A stretch of 64,000 bases of DNA. Origin: Thysanoteuthis rhombus. Lineage: Eukaryota; Mollusca; Cephalopoda; Oegopsida; Thysanoteuthidae. Positions 32,928-45,438 of the stretch are shown piece by piece. Location: the NCBI GenBank assembly GCA_963457665.1, contig OY735220.1, forward strand, positions 34,967,694 through 35,031,693, written 5' to 3'. A program made the translations under genes and the position numbers. Within the stretch, counting starts at the first letter, position 1, and the number at the start of each line of letters is the position of its first letter. The notes below the pieces were generated by a model that saw only the letters and a program-made list of their open reading frames with translations, was not told where the DNA came from and did not search any database.

Positions 32928-33316
32928 TGTTGGAAAACTGTAGCCTCTAAAGGTAGCAAAGGACTCTATCCTTTTTTTTCTTTTATATTGACGTGTGTTT
33001 GTTTGTTCGTGTGTTCATGCGCTCCTAGCCGTATGATTTTGTCTACAGCCTTGAGAATTGGCAACAGTACTCCACTAAACCCTCTCAGAAAAGTTTCTTT
33101 CTTTTTTTGTTCTTTATTTATGGTAAAAAAATTTTTTTTGAACTTTGGGGGTCCTTATTCTGACGGGTTAATAAATAGATTCTAGAAAAACTAAATGTTT
33201 TTTTTTCTACGTTTTTGTGGATGTCATAAAAAGAATTTATCCTGACCATATTTATTCTTCAATAAATTTTTTTTTTTTTTTTACATGACTTCAAATTCGA
33301 CGCTACGGTTGTTCAT
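32928..33316 (+). mobile_element. MITE-like family C, near full-length
   Basis: GTAGCCTCTAAAGGTAGCAA at the start, GTCTACAGCCTTGAGAATTG, and the terminus GACGCTACGGTTGTTCATT. Confidence 0.65.
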
Positions 33317-33812
33317 TTACTGACTATGGATGTTCAATTTAAGTTTTAGTACAACATACGACGAGAAATCATTTATTGGTACTTTTTGGGGTGGCAAAGT
33401 CTATTAGTATTTTTTTTTGTAATCTTCCCCGTGATTGTGACTTATTGTGATAAGATAGCCTTCGCAAAGTAAGAGCTCAGTGGTAGATACCGTGACTTTT
33501 ATACCCATACCCAAGGACAGGCGTCTGGAACAATGAAAATGTCTCTCTACACTATATCTCCCAAAGTTCTCAATGAATTTCTATGGCATTTAGTAGAAGG
33601 ATAGATAATAGGCTATGGAAGAAGTGCTGAGATTTGGGGGCGAGTCTACGTGCAGTAGTTCTGTGTCCTCACCACATAATTTCACCAGTCGTGTGTTCTT
33701 CTATCCTCCCACGATATCTAAAAAATAATCCATGAATGTCAATGAAATTTTGTGGAACTTGAAAGATAATATACACCCAAATCTCTTCATTTCTATGTCA
33801 TCAAAAGTGTGT

Positions 33813-33826
33813 ATGTGAGAGAGAGA

Positions 33827-33860
<34 letters not shown>

Positions 33861-33900
33861 CAGAGACAGACAGAGACAGAGACAGAGAGACAGAGAGAGA
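33813..33900. repeat. (AG)n/(CAGAGA)n microsatellite
   Basis: GAGAGA run with CAGAGA interruptions; explains the minus-strand Ser-Leu frame at 33801-33983. Confidence 0.95.
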
Positions 33901-34847
33901 AATAAGGCGTATGCCTGCTTGAGGCTCAGGAAGAAAATTGTGTTAAGCCTGATTCTCGAAGACGGGGGCGGGTGTCTAATCACCTCTAAAAATCAACATT
34001 TGAAAATTTAGCTTTTACCCACAGGGAAATCATCTACTTCGGTCACTAACAAGGCTCTTTTGGAGTATTTTCCAGGCTGGGAGTCTCTTTATGAAATTTA
34101 TCATCTAAAAAGTTCTGTTTCTCAAAGTTAATTATGTTTTTGAGCCATTTTCTTCCACAATCGCATCGTTTTTATTCAGATTTGAGTGAAAGTTCTGAGT
34201 TTAAAGTACTGAACGGGTTTTCTATGCATCATACGTTCTATAAAAAAAGTAAAGCAGGAAGGAAAATTCCTGTTTAAAGTAAGCGATTAAAACCCATCTT
34301 CAGCGGCTTATAACCTCAATAGCCGCTTCCTTTTATAGAAATTGCGCTACAAGTGCTCCGCCCGTTCCAAAGGTTCATATTGGGAAGGGTAAGACTTTAT
34401 CGACTGTAGAACAGCCAGCTATAATTCCCGTGTAAAATTATTTCTACTGAAATACTTGTGTGTAACCATCATTAGTAATTAGCAGTAAGTAACGATCAAT
34501 GCACAATGTATTCTAAAGAGTGAATGCAAGGGAAAAACTATAAAGGTATTTTCGGAGTCCTACAAAGGGGGCTGGGGATCCGGTCGTGACTTCAAAACCT
34601 ATTTCTCCATTCAATGTCCGACACGAAGTTTCAGAGACTTGCTGCTCCAGTGACGGTAGGAAAGACAGAGCATCGTGTTTCCGTTAAATAACCGACATGA
34701 AGCTAGCATTTTAGAAATATATTTACTTTTTATCAGATTCGAGAACCACTCCCCAAACTTTAAACTAATACTACAATGGCTAGTGTGCTGATTAATATAT
34801 CTGGCGAATATCAACTTCGTGCAATGGCCAATTGTGGAGTAATCGTG

Positions 34848-34849
<2 letters not shown>

Positions 34850-34880
<31 letters not shown>
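34850..34880. repeat. (CA)n microsatellite
   Basis: About 15 CA units. Confidence 0.95.
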
Positions 34881-34882
<2 letters not shown>

Positions 34883-34946
34883 TTTCTTCACTTGTAGTGA
34901 GATAAAATTATTTGGTTAGCCTCTTATTCTATTCAATGGAACCGTA

Positions 34947-34986
34947 AGGGAAGTAACTCTGATATACCTGGAGTTACTTCCCTTGG
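34947..34986. repeat. Short palindrome with SINE-like GTAACTCC motif
   Basis: AAGGGAAGTAACTC and GAGTTACTTCCCTT separated by 11 bases. The GGAGTTATCTCCC-type motif recurs at 35270, 53925 and 53965, as in family B elements. Confidence 0.55.
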
Positions 34987-34989
34987 TCA

Positions 34990-36830
34990 TAATTTTTTTT
35001 CTCAGTCAATTTATACTTCAACTGAACGCAATGAAAGAAATCCGTCTCTATGAATGTACCAACAAATATTCAATAACTCCAGATATATTTGACTATACAA
35101 ATCAGATTAGCATCAATGTCAATAAAGGATTGCAATATGAACTCCTTCAATTCGTCCACAGTGTGGGGCTTCTTCTCAAAAGATCCTCATTTATTACGCA
35201 CCCCCCCTCCATAAGAAGTCCAATGCCGTAACATCTCATAAGAAATACTCATCCAGAATTATCGGAAGATAACTCCAGGAATTACTTCCTTATATTACAA
35301 TTAACCTTTTTTTTTCTTATCGAATCTTCGTATGATAACTCTAGGGTTTATTGTCAAGATCAGTCATTCTAGTTTTAAATCCATGGAATCAATTCTAATT
35401 TTCAATAGTGGAACTGCCAAGAAAGAGAGATAGTCCAAGATTCATCTTGGAGACTTAGTCAAAACAGACATTGGAATAGCATTTAATTTGGGAATGGAAC
35501 GAGCCTGGGGACAGAAGTTTGAGGCAAGCTCTGTGCGGCAAGCCAACTGTAGGGGGCTAACATTGAACCTCTGCCTCCAGAGTTACTCAATTTTTAAATT
35601 CTAATGTCTGTGTAAGGTAAGTCTAACATAAATCTCAGATCATCTCCTTTTCTGACCAACTCTTGCAACCCTGCCTCGACCATTATCTGATAGACCAACA
35701 GGGTCAAAACATTAATTCAGCTTCTCCAGGTTACTTCTCGGGATTGAACCTTAGAACCTACGATGTCCACATCAACCCTAACCACTTCATTTTCATTCCA
35801 TTCTTTATGGTGAAATATTTGACTGTGTTCACATCAAAACCCCAGCTTTTTAGATCAGTTTTATATTTTGGAAGTTATGGCACCAGTGCCTTGTGGGCAG
35901 TAGTTAGATACTCTTACTATAGGAGTGTTTTTGTTTCGTTTCTGTTAACTTTATTGAAGAAAGTGTAGATGGTCAATTGGTTAACAGCGTAGGAAATGAA
36001 CTCAGTCTGCTGAGTTCAAACTCTGACTGGCTTGATGGCCCTTGGGAAAAGCATGGATCTGTCTCTTCTCCCCCACTCCACAGCTATGGCTGATGCTACT
36101 TCAGGTGCATGTCACTTTTGAGTCCATTTCACTTACAGCAAACCTTTGAAAACTAACTGAAACAGAGAAATTTGTGATATATAGTCCAGGCAAGGTTGAT
36201 TGTTGGGTTTTAAGTTGCCCCTCCCCACACTTTTTTTCTTAAATACATATCGATTTTGAAAAAGCTTTCTTCATCAAGAATGGTTGTTACAGAGAAGGTC
36301 TTCCTTCTGTTTGAACCAAGCATGAATTTACTTTTTCTTCCAAGAGAGTTGATATTTACTAATTCAATTCTAATACAGAGAATTGGGCCATAAGCAATTC
36401 TGTAACCCAAATGAGTTTTCTAGCTAAAGAGCTTAAAGCTGAATTTCAATTTCTTTCTTTCACAAACACCGAAATAAAACAGAAAGAAAACGAAGAACCA
36501 AGAAATGTTAAGTCTTTATTTTTCAGTAACATTGTCATTTTCATATCAATAATAATAATAATATTCATCATCATCATCATAGTAATAATAATAATATACA
36601 GACATTCACAAAAAAAGAGACAAGATAATTTTAGATGTTAATTTGAGGATACAGGAGGACATTGAAAAGTCCATGGGGTGAATTTGGTCACAAGAGACAT
36701 ATTGAACAAATGTGGGTGAGAAGAACCCTTTGGACGGCAATTGACAGTGAACAGTTGATGGCACGAGGCAAAACACACACACATACATACAAACATACAT
36801 ACAAACTGAGGCTTAAGAACAGAGATTGAC
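34990..36830. other. No recognised gene; one SINE-like fragment
   Basis: 35965-36130 (plus) has GGTCAATTGGTTAACAGCG ... GAGTTCAAACTCTGACTGG, a tRNA-like head related to 9780 and 61020. (AAT)n and (ATC)n near 36548-36595. Frames of up to 101 codons lack known motifs. Confidence 0.45.
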
Positions 36831-36935
36831 TCATATTCATACAAAGAAAATAAAATATTGAATTCAAGAGAAATAACTCCTGATTGAAATTATCTCCCTT
36901 GGTTCGTAAAGGTGGGTGGAAAAGATGCAGTATTT
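36826..36935 (+). mobile_element. MITE-like family B, left part
   Basis: CATACAAAGAAAATAAAATA, GAGAAATAACTCCTGATTG, AAATTATCTCCCTTGG match the left half of the family. Confidence 0.5.
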
Positions 36936-37036
36936 CTTCTGCTCACTTCATGTGTCTGAGTCTCATTTGTTTCTAGCAATAAAGTATTCCTTAATTAAGA
37001 TGTGTTCATTATCTCCAGACCTAATGCTACAGCACC

Positions 37037-37233
37037 CTTAACTTTTAAATTTGTACAAAGAAAATAGAATGTTAATTTCAAGATCAATAAGTTCATCTCC
37101 CTTTGAACATTTGGCGAATTAAAGAAAAAGATTTTTCCTTTTCAGTAAACAGAAAAGATCCTTTATATTTCTTGCTATTCATTGGAGAGTTCTACTGTTG
37201 ATTACAAGTGGTTTATGAATTAAAGAGTTAACG
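37037..37233 (+). mobile_element. MITE-like family B (TTAA type)
   Basis: Left end CCTTAACTTTTAAATTTGTA and right end TTTATGAATTAAAGAGTTAA are inverted repeats. The interior has AGTTCTACTGTTGATTACAA, shared by the family. Confidence 0.65.
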
Positions 37234-37379
37234 TGCAGAAAATGCTGGAGAGATCAAAGTCCTTAAAGAGTGCCACCAACTCACAAATGAAATTTCTTCA
37301 TATTTCTAATAATTTGTAAAACTGATTTTAGCTTAACACATTGGATCTTATCTATAATTTGAGAATTTTTTTTTTTTTT

Positions 37380-37600
37380 TCTAATAATTTAACTCTTGTT
37401 TATTACTTGATGTTTTGGACCATTCATTCTTCAGCCTTCTTCAGTTGTAATATGTAAAGTAGAAAGAGACAAGAAAAAGAGGTTCTCTTCCCTTACAAAT
37501 ATTACATGTCAAACCTGAAAAAGGCCAGAGAATGAATCAACCGAAATATTGGGTATACATCATTAACAACAAAAAGGACTTAGATTGTCAGAAAAAACTT
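37380..37600. repeat. Degenerate inverted repeat of Penelope-tail type
   Basis: TTGATGTTTTGGACCATTC and CTTCTTCAGTTG at 37405-37450 face CCTGAAAAAGGCC and CCGAAATATTG at 37515-37555. A related fragment is at 40005-40060. These look like old hammerhead-bearing hairpins; no intact core. Confidence 0.4.
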
Positions 37601-37999
37601 TTTGAATGAACAGTTTGGACCTCTTTTTGATACAGGCAAAAAGTTAGTGTCACACATTTGTCTACTGAGTTCAGTAACTGAATCAGCAGCTATAATGAAA
37701 CCAGGGAACACGGAAAGTGATTATATGAATGGTACACTCTAAATTGCAAGCATCCCACAAAAGGGGACAAACAATCATCTGCTTTATAGGAGTAGGGAGA
37801 TTCAAGGTAAAGTCCAGATTCTGCCCCCACCCAGACACACGAACAAAAACACACATACTTGGGCAAAGCACAATTTCAGATTATTTTTAGATATCTAGAT
37901 TGAGAAATTTTATTAAAAAAAAAAGGAAATCAAACAAACAATCCCAGGTTATCAAGAATTGACCTTAAAAACATTTTCACATATTTAATCAAAAAATTG

Positions 38000-40200
38000 A
38001 ATTTTTCCAATTGGAAAACTCAAGAACCTGGATCCGCCCATGACATATTGGAAACCTGCTTCTCCCCATAAGGATAGATAGTGGAGATAAGGAGTTGGTG
38101 GCTTTCTAGATAAACAGTAAAAAAAGACATAACAGATCCCAACATTCTTCATTAAAAACTCTTCATTAAAACATTTAAAAGATTCTTCATTAAAAAAAAA
38201 AAAAAAGAAAGCCATTCATTAACCAATACAATAATTAATCATTTAAAATAAATCACACAAAACTGAGATATGGAACAAAGAAAAGATAGAAAGTCCCCCA
38301 CCTTTAAAAATAAAATGTTTAGAATATAAATATCAATCAATATTGTGACTGTCATCAATTGTGACCAGGTTTATATTTTGTGGGAAGGAAACAAAATCAT
38401 TTTCCTCCTCATCTAAAAGAAACAAAACAAAACAAAAAAAAAAGAAAGCAAATCATTTTATTCAAAAAGAAATAAAAATGAATCCTGTAGAATGTGTAAA
38501 AAATTTTAAAAACACCCAAATGAGAAAAAAAAAAATTTCAAAATAAAAATACAAAGAATAAAATTTGGTTCACATCAATTTAATTTCCTCTTGCATAACT
38601 ATCGAACCAGCTGATTTAAAGTTGAGCAACACTATGCTCGGCCAGTATGAATCAAGTGACTGGAGAGGGCTGAAGATTATAGCTGAAACCACCATTTTTT
38701 CGGAGAGTTTTGTTCACTGAACAGCCATCAAGATTGTTCAGGGCTGCGTAGTTGAGGTTCATCATCCTTTTATCAAAGTCGAATTTCTGCTCTTTGACAG
38801 AATGCAACAGTGAGTGGCAAAATCTATGTCAACCCTCTCACAAATTTGGATGAAAAAATAACCTGACAACTCTCTTGAAACGATATCGGGCAAAAGATCT
38901 AAATTAACTTTTACTTGTCATGAATAACATGACAAAAGCAATTTCAGTTACTGCTGATTTCCAATATACATACCTTCTCAATCATTCAATAGAGTGTCAA
39001 GATGACAGGCTACAAATGAGTTCATGCCTTTGCATTAAAACATCATTGGAATTATTGGAATAGCAGGTAACTGATGTACCTACCTTCCCGATCAGTAATC
39101 ATGGTATCTTAAGATGACAAGATACAGGGATTGTTGGGTTCATGCCTTTGCATCAAAATGATTTCAGTGAGCCACATAAAATAATTTGAACTTGGTTTAT
39201 CAATTCAACTTTTAAAGTTGCAACTGACCCCACACCAATTTGGGACTTCATTTGATGTGAAAACAAAATATTAAAACATAAGCATTCAAAACGAAAATCA
39301 AAATTGCTCAAATACCTGAGGTTACAGTAAGTGAAATTTGAAAGAAAGATAAATAAAATATTTTCTGGAAGTTAAAAGTCGTTGTGACCAGAAGCTTTTG
39401 AAGAAAAAAAAAAAAAAAAATTATATTGTGTGACTTTCCAGAATAGAAAAGTCCTAATACTTATCTTTGGTAAATCTTAAAATAAAATCAAACATAGCCA
39501 AAAATTCTAGTTTCCTGCCAATGACTGTTTGTGTATGTGGGGTTGTGAATGTACAGGGTGCCCTACCCACAAAAGAAAAAAAAAAAAAATGTACGCATAT
39601 TTTAACCATCAGCCCTTAACTTGATAGCATGTGATCTTTTTCATGAGAAAATCTATTTGAGAACAGGGTAACAACTGGAAGTTGTTCGGAAGAGATGCTG
39701 AAGGGAGACATTGAGATCCATCGATTGTAATAGTAGTGACTCTCCCCCTTAGATGTTTCCCCCCAACCTAATACCTACTAAAAAAATTTTATATACCAAC
39801 TTTTGATCGGAAAATTCAATCTATGCAAATATTATACTGCATCCAATGCTTTGGTATGACTTGTAGGCTGTCTACCCTGAAATCTACCAAAGCTTGATAT
39901 GGACAATTATTGGGCTTGGATGAGTTACAGTCAGTGGTAGTCCCCTATATATCCTTGTGAACCATTCATTTTACAGTCTAACCCATACAATAATTTGTGT
40001 TGTCCAACTTTTGTTTGGACAATTCATTTTACATCTTTCTTCAGGTGCAATATGTATTATCAAAGGAAAAAGAATCTCTTTCTCTTGTGGTGTAGAGTAA
40101 ATAAAATGGTATTAGATAGAAAATTTTAAAGTTAACTGCAATGCTTGTAAATTGTAAAGCGATTGAATATTCGGAACAGAAGTTGGAATTTTAATGACTC
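38000..40200. other. No recognised gene
   Basis: AT-rich with poly-A runs and short tandem CTTCATTAAAA units near 38145-38200. Two imperfect copies of TGATGTACCTACCTTC.. / CATACCTTCTCAATCATTC near 38970 and 39075 (about 110 apart) indicate a small local duplication. Confidence 0.45.
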
Positions 40201-40219
40201 TTTTTAAAGTTATAGACAA

Positions 40220-40440
40220 AAACATTTTAGTATATCTCTGAATTTTTGAGATGAGGTATTATTATTATTATTATGTCAATTATTATTCGGACTATCCTCA
40301 TCTTGGTTGTTTTTCATACAACGTTTCGGCCGTTGTACTCTATATGATGATACCTGATGAAGGCCGTAGAATACAACGGCCGAAACGTTGTATGAAAAAC
40401 AACCAAGATGAGGATAGTCCGAATAATATAAGAAATAAAA
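40220..40440. repeat. Hairpin version of the hammerhead-carrying repeat
   Basis: Arms 40282-40338 and 40371-40428 are almost perfect reverse complements of about 57 bases. The left flank (TATATCTCTGAATTTTTGAG) also precedes the 8794 palindrome. The left unit has lost its CTGATGA part, so only the right ribozyme motif is complete. Confidence 0.75.
40347..40396 (+). ncRNA. Hammerhead-like motif lacking stem III (second copy)
   Basis: CTGATGA (40354-40360), stem II GGCCGT/ACGGCC (40362-40367 with 40376-40381), GAAACGTT, then GTAT pairing with ATAC. The core is identical to the copy at 9213-9258, and only the stem II loop differs, which suggests the structure has been kept. It sits in the right half of a hairpin. 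Confidence 0.6.
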
Positions 40441-40535
40441 ACATTTTAGTTGCCAATAATGGCAGAGTTTAGTAATACTACCTTGATTTTTCTCTTAAAT
40501 GAAGCATTTTCAACCATTAATAATTTTTAATTAGT

Positions 40536-40860
40536 ATTTCTCGTCTTAGATTGCTTTTTATTGCAACTGCTCAGACAGCCAGTCTACAGCTTCTAATGGA
40601 AAACAGGATAAGCTCCTGGTGAGATTTGAACTTGCATTCTTTCTGCCTCATTCGGTTATGTGTATCAGCTTCTCCAACTCTTGAGCTACAAGAGCTTTTA
40701 CGGCTAGCAGAAGATCAAATCTAACCATTTAAAATCACCCTTCATTCTCCCCTGATTGCTGTGCACCATATTTATGGTCTGAGTAGTTGTAATGGAAAGC
40801 AACAAAAATTAAGATGAAAGCAACAACTAGTCAAAAATTAATAATGGCAACGTTAGTCTT
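40536..40860. mobile_element. Inverted-repeat element with SINE-like interior (family S4)
   Basis: TAGTATTTCTCGTCTTAGAT and TTGCAACTGCTCAGACAGCC on the left mirror GAGTAGTTGTAATGGAAAGC and AAATTAAGATGAAAGCAACA on the right. The interior matches 25495-25690. A related hairpin is at 47945-48110. Confidence 0.55.
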
Positions 40861-41663
40861 CTTTAAGTTGATCACCATATTATAATTCATCAAATGTTTG
40901 TCCGTTCTTCATCACAATACTCGCAGCCAGAGCTATGGCCACAAAATTTTCTCAGGTTAATACTGGGACTCCTGAGCAGGTTTTTGATGCGTCGGCTTTT
41001 GAAAATTTAAAAGAAAAAAAGTATGGGGGCTGTTTTGTTGATGATGAAAATCTGATTTTCATGTTATTGATCGATCTGGCGTGGGGTGGGTTTCAGCTAG
41101 TTTTTTTTTTTTTGATGCATAAAATGGAGCTAACTCTAGAAATGCATTAATCTTTACACGTTTATGGGCTCATAAAATGTGTAGACATTTATTGGCAGTT
41201 TGGGCGGTAGTTAATCTAAGTGTGTATTTAATTGTTTTGTGGATGAGGAGAAGAGACACTCTTTATAATAGGAAATAAGTTCAAATAATAGAGCACTGAG
41301 TAGGAGATTGAGGAATCGGGCACTGTCTATGAAAATGAACCAGAGACATTTGTTAACCTTACTTACTGAATAAAATGTCTGAACTGAATCTCTTTAAACA
41401 AAAAATTTTTTTATGAACTCAATTTTGTTATCATGAAAATAGATGAAACAAAACAAATGCCGAAGAATCCATGAACCAGTGGGATTTGACTTCATCATAT
41501 CAGAGCCACTAGGACAACCCAAATCAGAAATTTTACGTTCACAGAGACTTATCAATTCATTGAACATGAAAAATGATTTTACTCCTCATTTTTTAAAAAA
41601 TAGAGACACGTACATACTCACACACACACTAAACCCTTGATCAATTTGGCTAGTTGGGTTTTA

Positions 41664-41815
41664 ATTACTTAACTCTTAGATTCATAAAAAATATTATCAA
41701 AGGAAATAACTATTTATGAAAAGCATCTCCCTTTGACTATTCAGTGAATTTATTTTCTATTCAATTCATTCAAGAGTTCCACTGTCTATTATGAGCAGTT
41801 GCAAGATACATACCA
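41664..41815 (+). mobile_element. MITE-like family B
   Basis: TTAACTCTTAGATTCATAAA at the left and AGAGTTCCACTGTCTATTAT inside; right terminus eroded. Confidence 0.55.
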
Positions 41816-42155
41816 GTCAACTCATAACAGTTGGAGGTGATCTGATGGCTCCTCTTATGTTTGCAACTATCCTTTTTGAATTACACTGCTTAGGGTGTAC
41901 TCAGTTAGCTGCTGAGTGCAAAGGGGAATTTGTCCTATTGAAGAGTTTTCCACATTTTTGTTTCATACCAGAAAGAGAAGGAAATTTTTTCCTATTGCCA
42001 ACACAAGATAAGAGGAACAAAAAAAACATGCCCCTTCCATTTACAGCAATTCTGTGAGTTCATACCATTGGAGACAACAGAAATAGTCCAAATCAGATTT
42101 TAGACCGGTATTATTCATAATTGGTTACAAAATACAAACTGATAAATAAATAAGG

Positions 42156-42300
42156 GACTTAACTCTTAAAACGATACAAAGAAAAAGAAATTCTGAATAA
42201 AAATCATTTTCTTTTGCAAAAGTTCATTGAAGAGCTTCACTATTTATTATACTAATCATAAATGGTTCCACTGTCGGTTTCAAAATTTAGGAGTTAATTA
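42156..42300 (+). mobile_element. MITE-like family B
   Basis: Left ACTTAACTCTTAAAACGATA, right GGTTTCAAAATTTAGGAGTTAA. Confidence 0.55.
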
Positions 42301-42997
42301 GAATATTCTGGGGTTTGTTGTGAATAGAGTGAGATGATTCTTCAATAAAATCTAAAATATGAAAGAAAAAAAAAAGCTAATCTACTTAATCAGTGAGAGA
42401 TACATTATAAAAGTTCATCTTACGAAGCTTTGAAAAACAGACTAAACTCAGCCTTTATTTGACACAGAATGTATATCAACGCATTAGCTGCAGAGGACTG
42501 AAATTTCAGTCATTACAGTTCTATGGCTTGACTGCAAATAACAGTAATTCCCCACCACACAGTGGACTCTTCCACTCATTTCTATATCCATAACTTCAAG
42601 TGGTAGAGTTCAATTTTTGCAGAGAAAAAAAAACTGTTCTGTTCATTTTGTGCCATATCGTATCATCACTGCATCTAGATCTCAGCAACTGACCTGCTCC
42701 TGCTGCAGTTAATGGGTTAACTAAATATAAATAAAATTAGTTATATTATATAAAACTACACACACACACTAATACATATATACATACATCTATATAATTC
42801 AATAAACAAAAAAATAAGTAATATTTCCCCCCCAAGAAATATGTTTTGCACTTTTAATATACTTCTCAGTTGGGTAAAATATAAAAAATATGTATTTAAT
42901 AAGGTATGGACATAGAAATTAGTGAAAGAAAAACCCTGGTTTTGAAACACATCACATTAAATTTATAATTAATGACGTTATTTAACTTCACTTTTTC

Positions 42998-43183
42998 CTA
43001 ACTCTCAAATTCATATTAGAGAATTTAAATGTTCAATCAAGGGGATTACCACCCTTGCACTTTTTGGTGATAAAAAATTTTTTTGGTTCAAAATTCTGTT
43101 TGCAAAAGAGTTCTATCTTTCTGATTCTATTCATAGAAAAGTTTTACAGTTTAAGCTGTCCATGAATCTAAGATTTAAACAAA
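42998..43183 (+). mobile_element. MITE-like family B
   Basis: CTAACTCTCAAATTCATATT at the left and CATGAATCTAAGATTTAA at the right are inverted repeats. Confidence 0.55.
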
Positions 43184-43439
43184 GGAGTTTTCAAATCAAT
43201 CAAGAGTCATATGTTAATTATAATGGGAATTCTTGGAATCGAAAATTGTTAACATTTTTAAAAATCTGAACCTTTTGGGAAAAAACTTTGAGTTGAAGAT
43301 GAAAATGTCTATAAACATGTTACCTATATCACAAATGAAATTATAATGAATTTTCCACTCATAACCTGTGTAAGGCACCCCATACTCAAAGAACCTAAAT
43401 AGAAAGATCAACTCAAATTCCGCCCAGTAAAAGAAAGAA

Positions 43440-43595
43440 GTTAGGGGGGGGGGTAACTTCAGATTGAAGTTATCTCCCTTGCCTTTTTTAGTAATTTGCA
43501 AAGTATCTTTCTTTGATTCAGTGGACAAGTTCCATTTTCTAGAATACTATTCATTGAAGTGTTCCAAGTGGTGTATGAATCTAATAGTTAGATAA
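43440..43595 (+). mobile_element. MITE-like family B
   Basis: TTCAGATTGAAGTTATCTCC and CACTTAG-type right end GTATGAATCTAATAGTTAG; a poly-G run at 43445-43452. Confidence 0.5.
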
Positions 43596-44604
43596 AATGA
43601 GGGAAAGAGATATAATATTTTCTTGAACTTGTAATCTGAATGATCCATCTGTGGTTATTATTTGTCCGTTTGGCTTTTTTGACTACCATAAAACTAAAGG
43701 AGGTTTTTTTGCATAAGTTAAGCAAAGAAAAATCTTCAAAAATATTTCCCCCTTTTGTTACTGCAAAGTTCATTATTCCAAATGGATAGTTTTAAAATAT
43801 TTACAATGTATTGAATATATTTCCATTTTTTGTCTGTAAATGCTACTCATCTGTGAATTAAACTGGTGATTGTCTGCTCTTTACAGATTGTCTGCTCTTA
43901 TTTCTTGACAAAAGCCAAAAAAAGCTGTCAAACAAAAACGTGTCTTATTTGCACTTGAATATATTTGAAATGGACTTTTTTTTGACAGCAGTCAATTGTG
44001 TCATTAAGCCAGCTTCAGTTTATTTGGGATTGGTTTAACCTAATGAGAAAATTGGTATTCAGATTTGGTATATATATATTTTTTATAAATATTTTTTTTG
44101 AATATTGATATTCACAGATGTGATCATCTTTTGACTTGGGCCGTTTTTGTGTTTACTACTCCTGCCAAGAAGAGTTTTTTTTGACATTAATGGAGCTTTG
44201 AATTTGTGATGATTTCAATAGACATTGAATATTTCTATTTTATCGCCAAGTGAATATAACAAGGAAATCATACCTTTAACCGCAAAACAATTTTTAGATC
44301 TATTTTGGTCACATTTATACTGCAGAATAGGGTTTCACAAAAGGACACATAATTTTGAATGAAAATTGATTTAAACACTTCTGTGAATTTTATAAATAAA
44401 GTCTTAGAATTGAAAAATGTATCTTTTGAATATGCATCAGTAGATTACTTCTGATTATTTGCAATGAGGGAAAGCCGAGAAAAACAGAAAAAGGTTCACC
44501 CATGGGAGTTTTTATTAAATCTGCCGAGAAATTTCCTGAATCAGGATTTTCCTCAATCTCAACTTCAAAAATTGACTCTTCAAATTCATTTTTTTTTTAA
44601 AAGT

Positions 44605-44770
44605 GAAAGTAATTATCAAAGAAAATAACTCCTGATTGAAATCATCCTCTTTAGACCATGAAGTGGATTCTAATTTTTTTTTTTTCCAATTTAATTCATA
44701 GAAGAGTTCCATTGTTTTTAATTCTATTCACTGAAGAGTCCCACTGTCAATACCAATGGTCCTTGATTTC
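44605..44770 (+). mobile_element. MITE-like family B
   Basis: ATAACTCCTGATTGAAATCA, AGTTCCATTG and CTGAAGAGTCCCACTGTCAA are shared with the family; termini eroded. Confidence 0.5.
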
Positions 44771-44866
44771 AAGAATTTTTTCTTCAAGAAACACAAATTT
44801 TCCAATACAGCAAGGGGCATGTTCGAACATAGATTAGCATTTTGGGGATGATTTTTAAGACCACAT

Positions 44867-44870
<4 letters not shown>

Positions 44871-44911
<41 letters not shown>

Positions 44912-45089
44912 AATGTGTGTAGAGAGAGAGGAAGATAGATAGATGTATACAGATAGTATACAGAACAAGCAGACAGAAAGTGGTTTATTTATCATTTATA
45001 CATACATACCCATCCAAAGCCTCATGCCAAAACTGTCACTAACTTTGGTGACCAATCACAGATACAAAGGTTAACAAAAAATATTTTTG

Positions 45090-45137
<48 letters not shown>

Positions 45138-45377
45138 ATAATATTTCATAATAATTACATGTATTCTTCCATTTTGGGATAAGGACGATTTAATCATTGC
45201 AGCCAAATCTGTTTATTTTGACTGTTACACTCTTCCTTTGACCCTTTAAATACTGACCCCTTCACATGTATGACTCCCTCACACAGATATCCAGAAGCCT
45301 CGGCAACCAACACTCATAGTGCCACAACATTGCATTTAGATAAACGACCTGCAAATGTAATTACATCATACAATATA

Positions 45378-45435
<58 letters not shown>
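44871..45435. repeat. Three (TA)n tracts
   Basis: 44871-44908, 45093-45135 and 45379-45434; unique AT-rich DNA between them. Confidence 0.9.
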
Positions 45436-45438
<3 letters not shown>

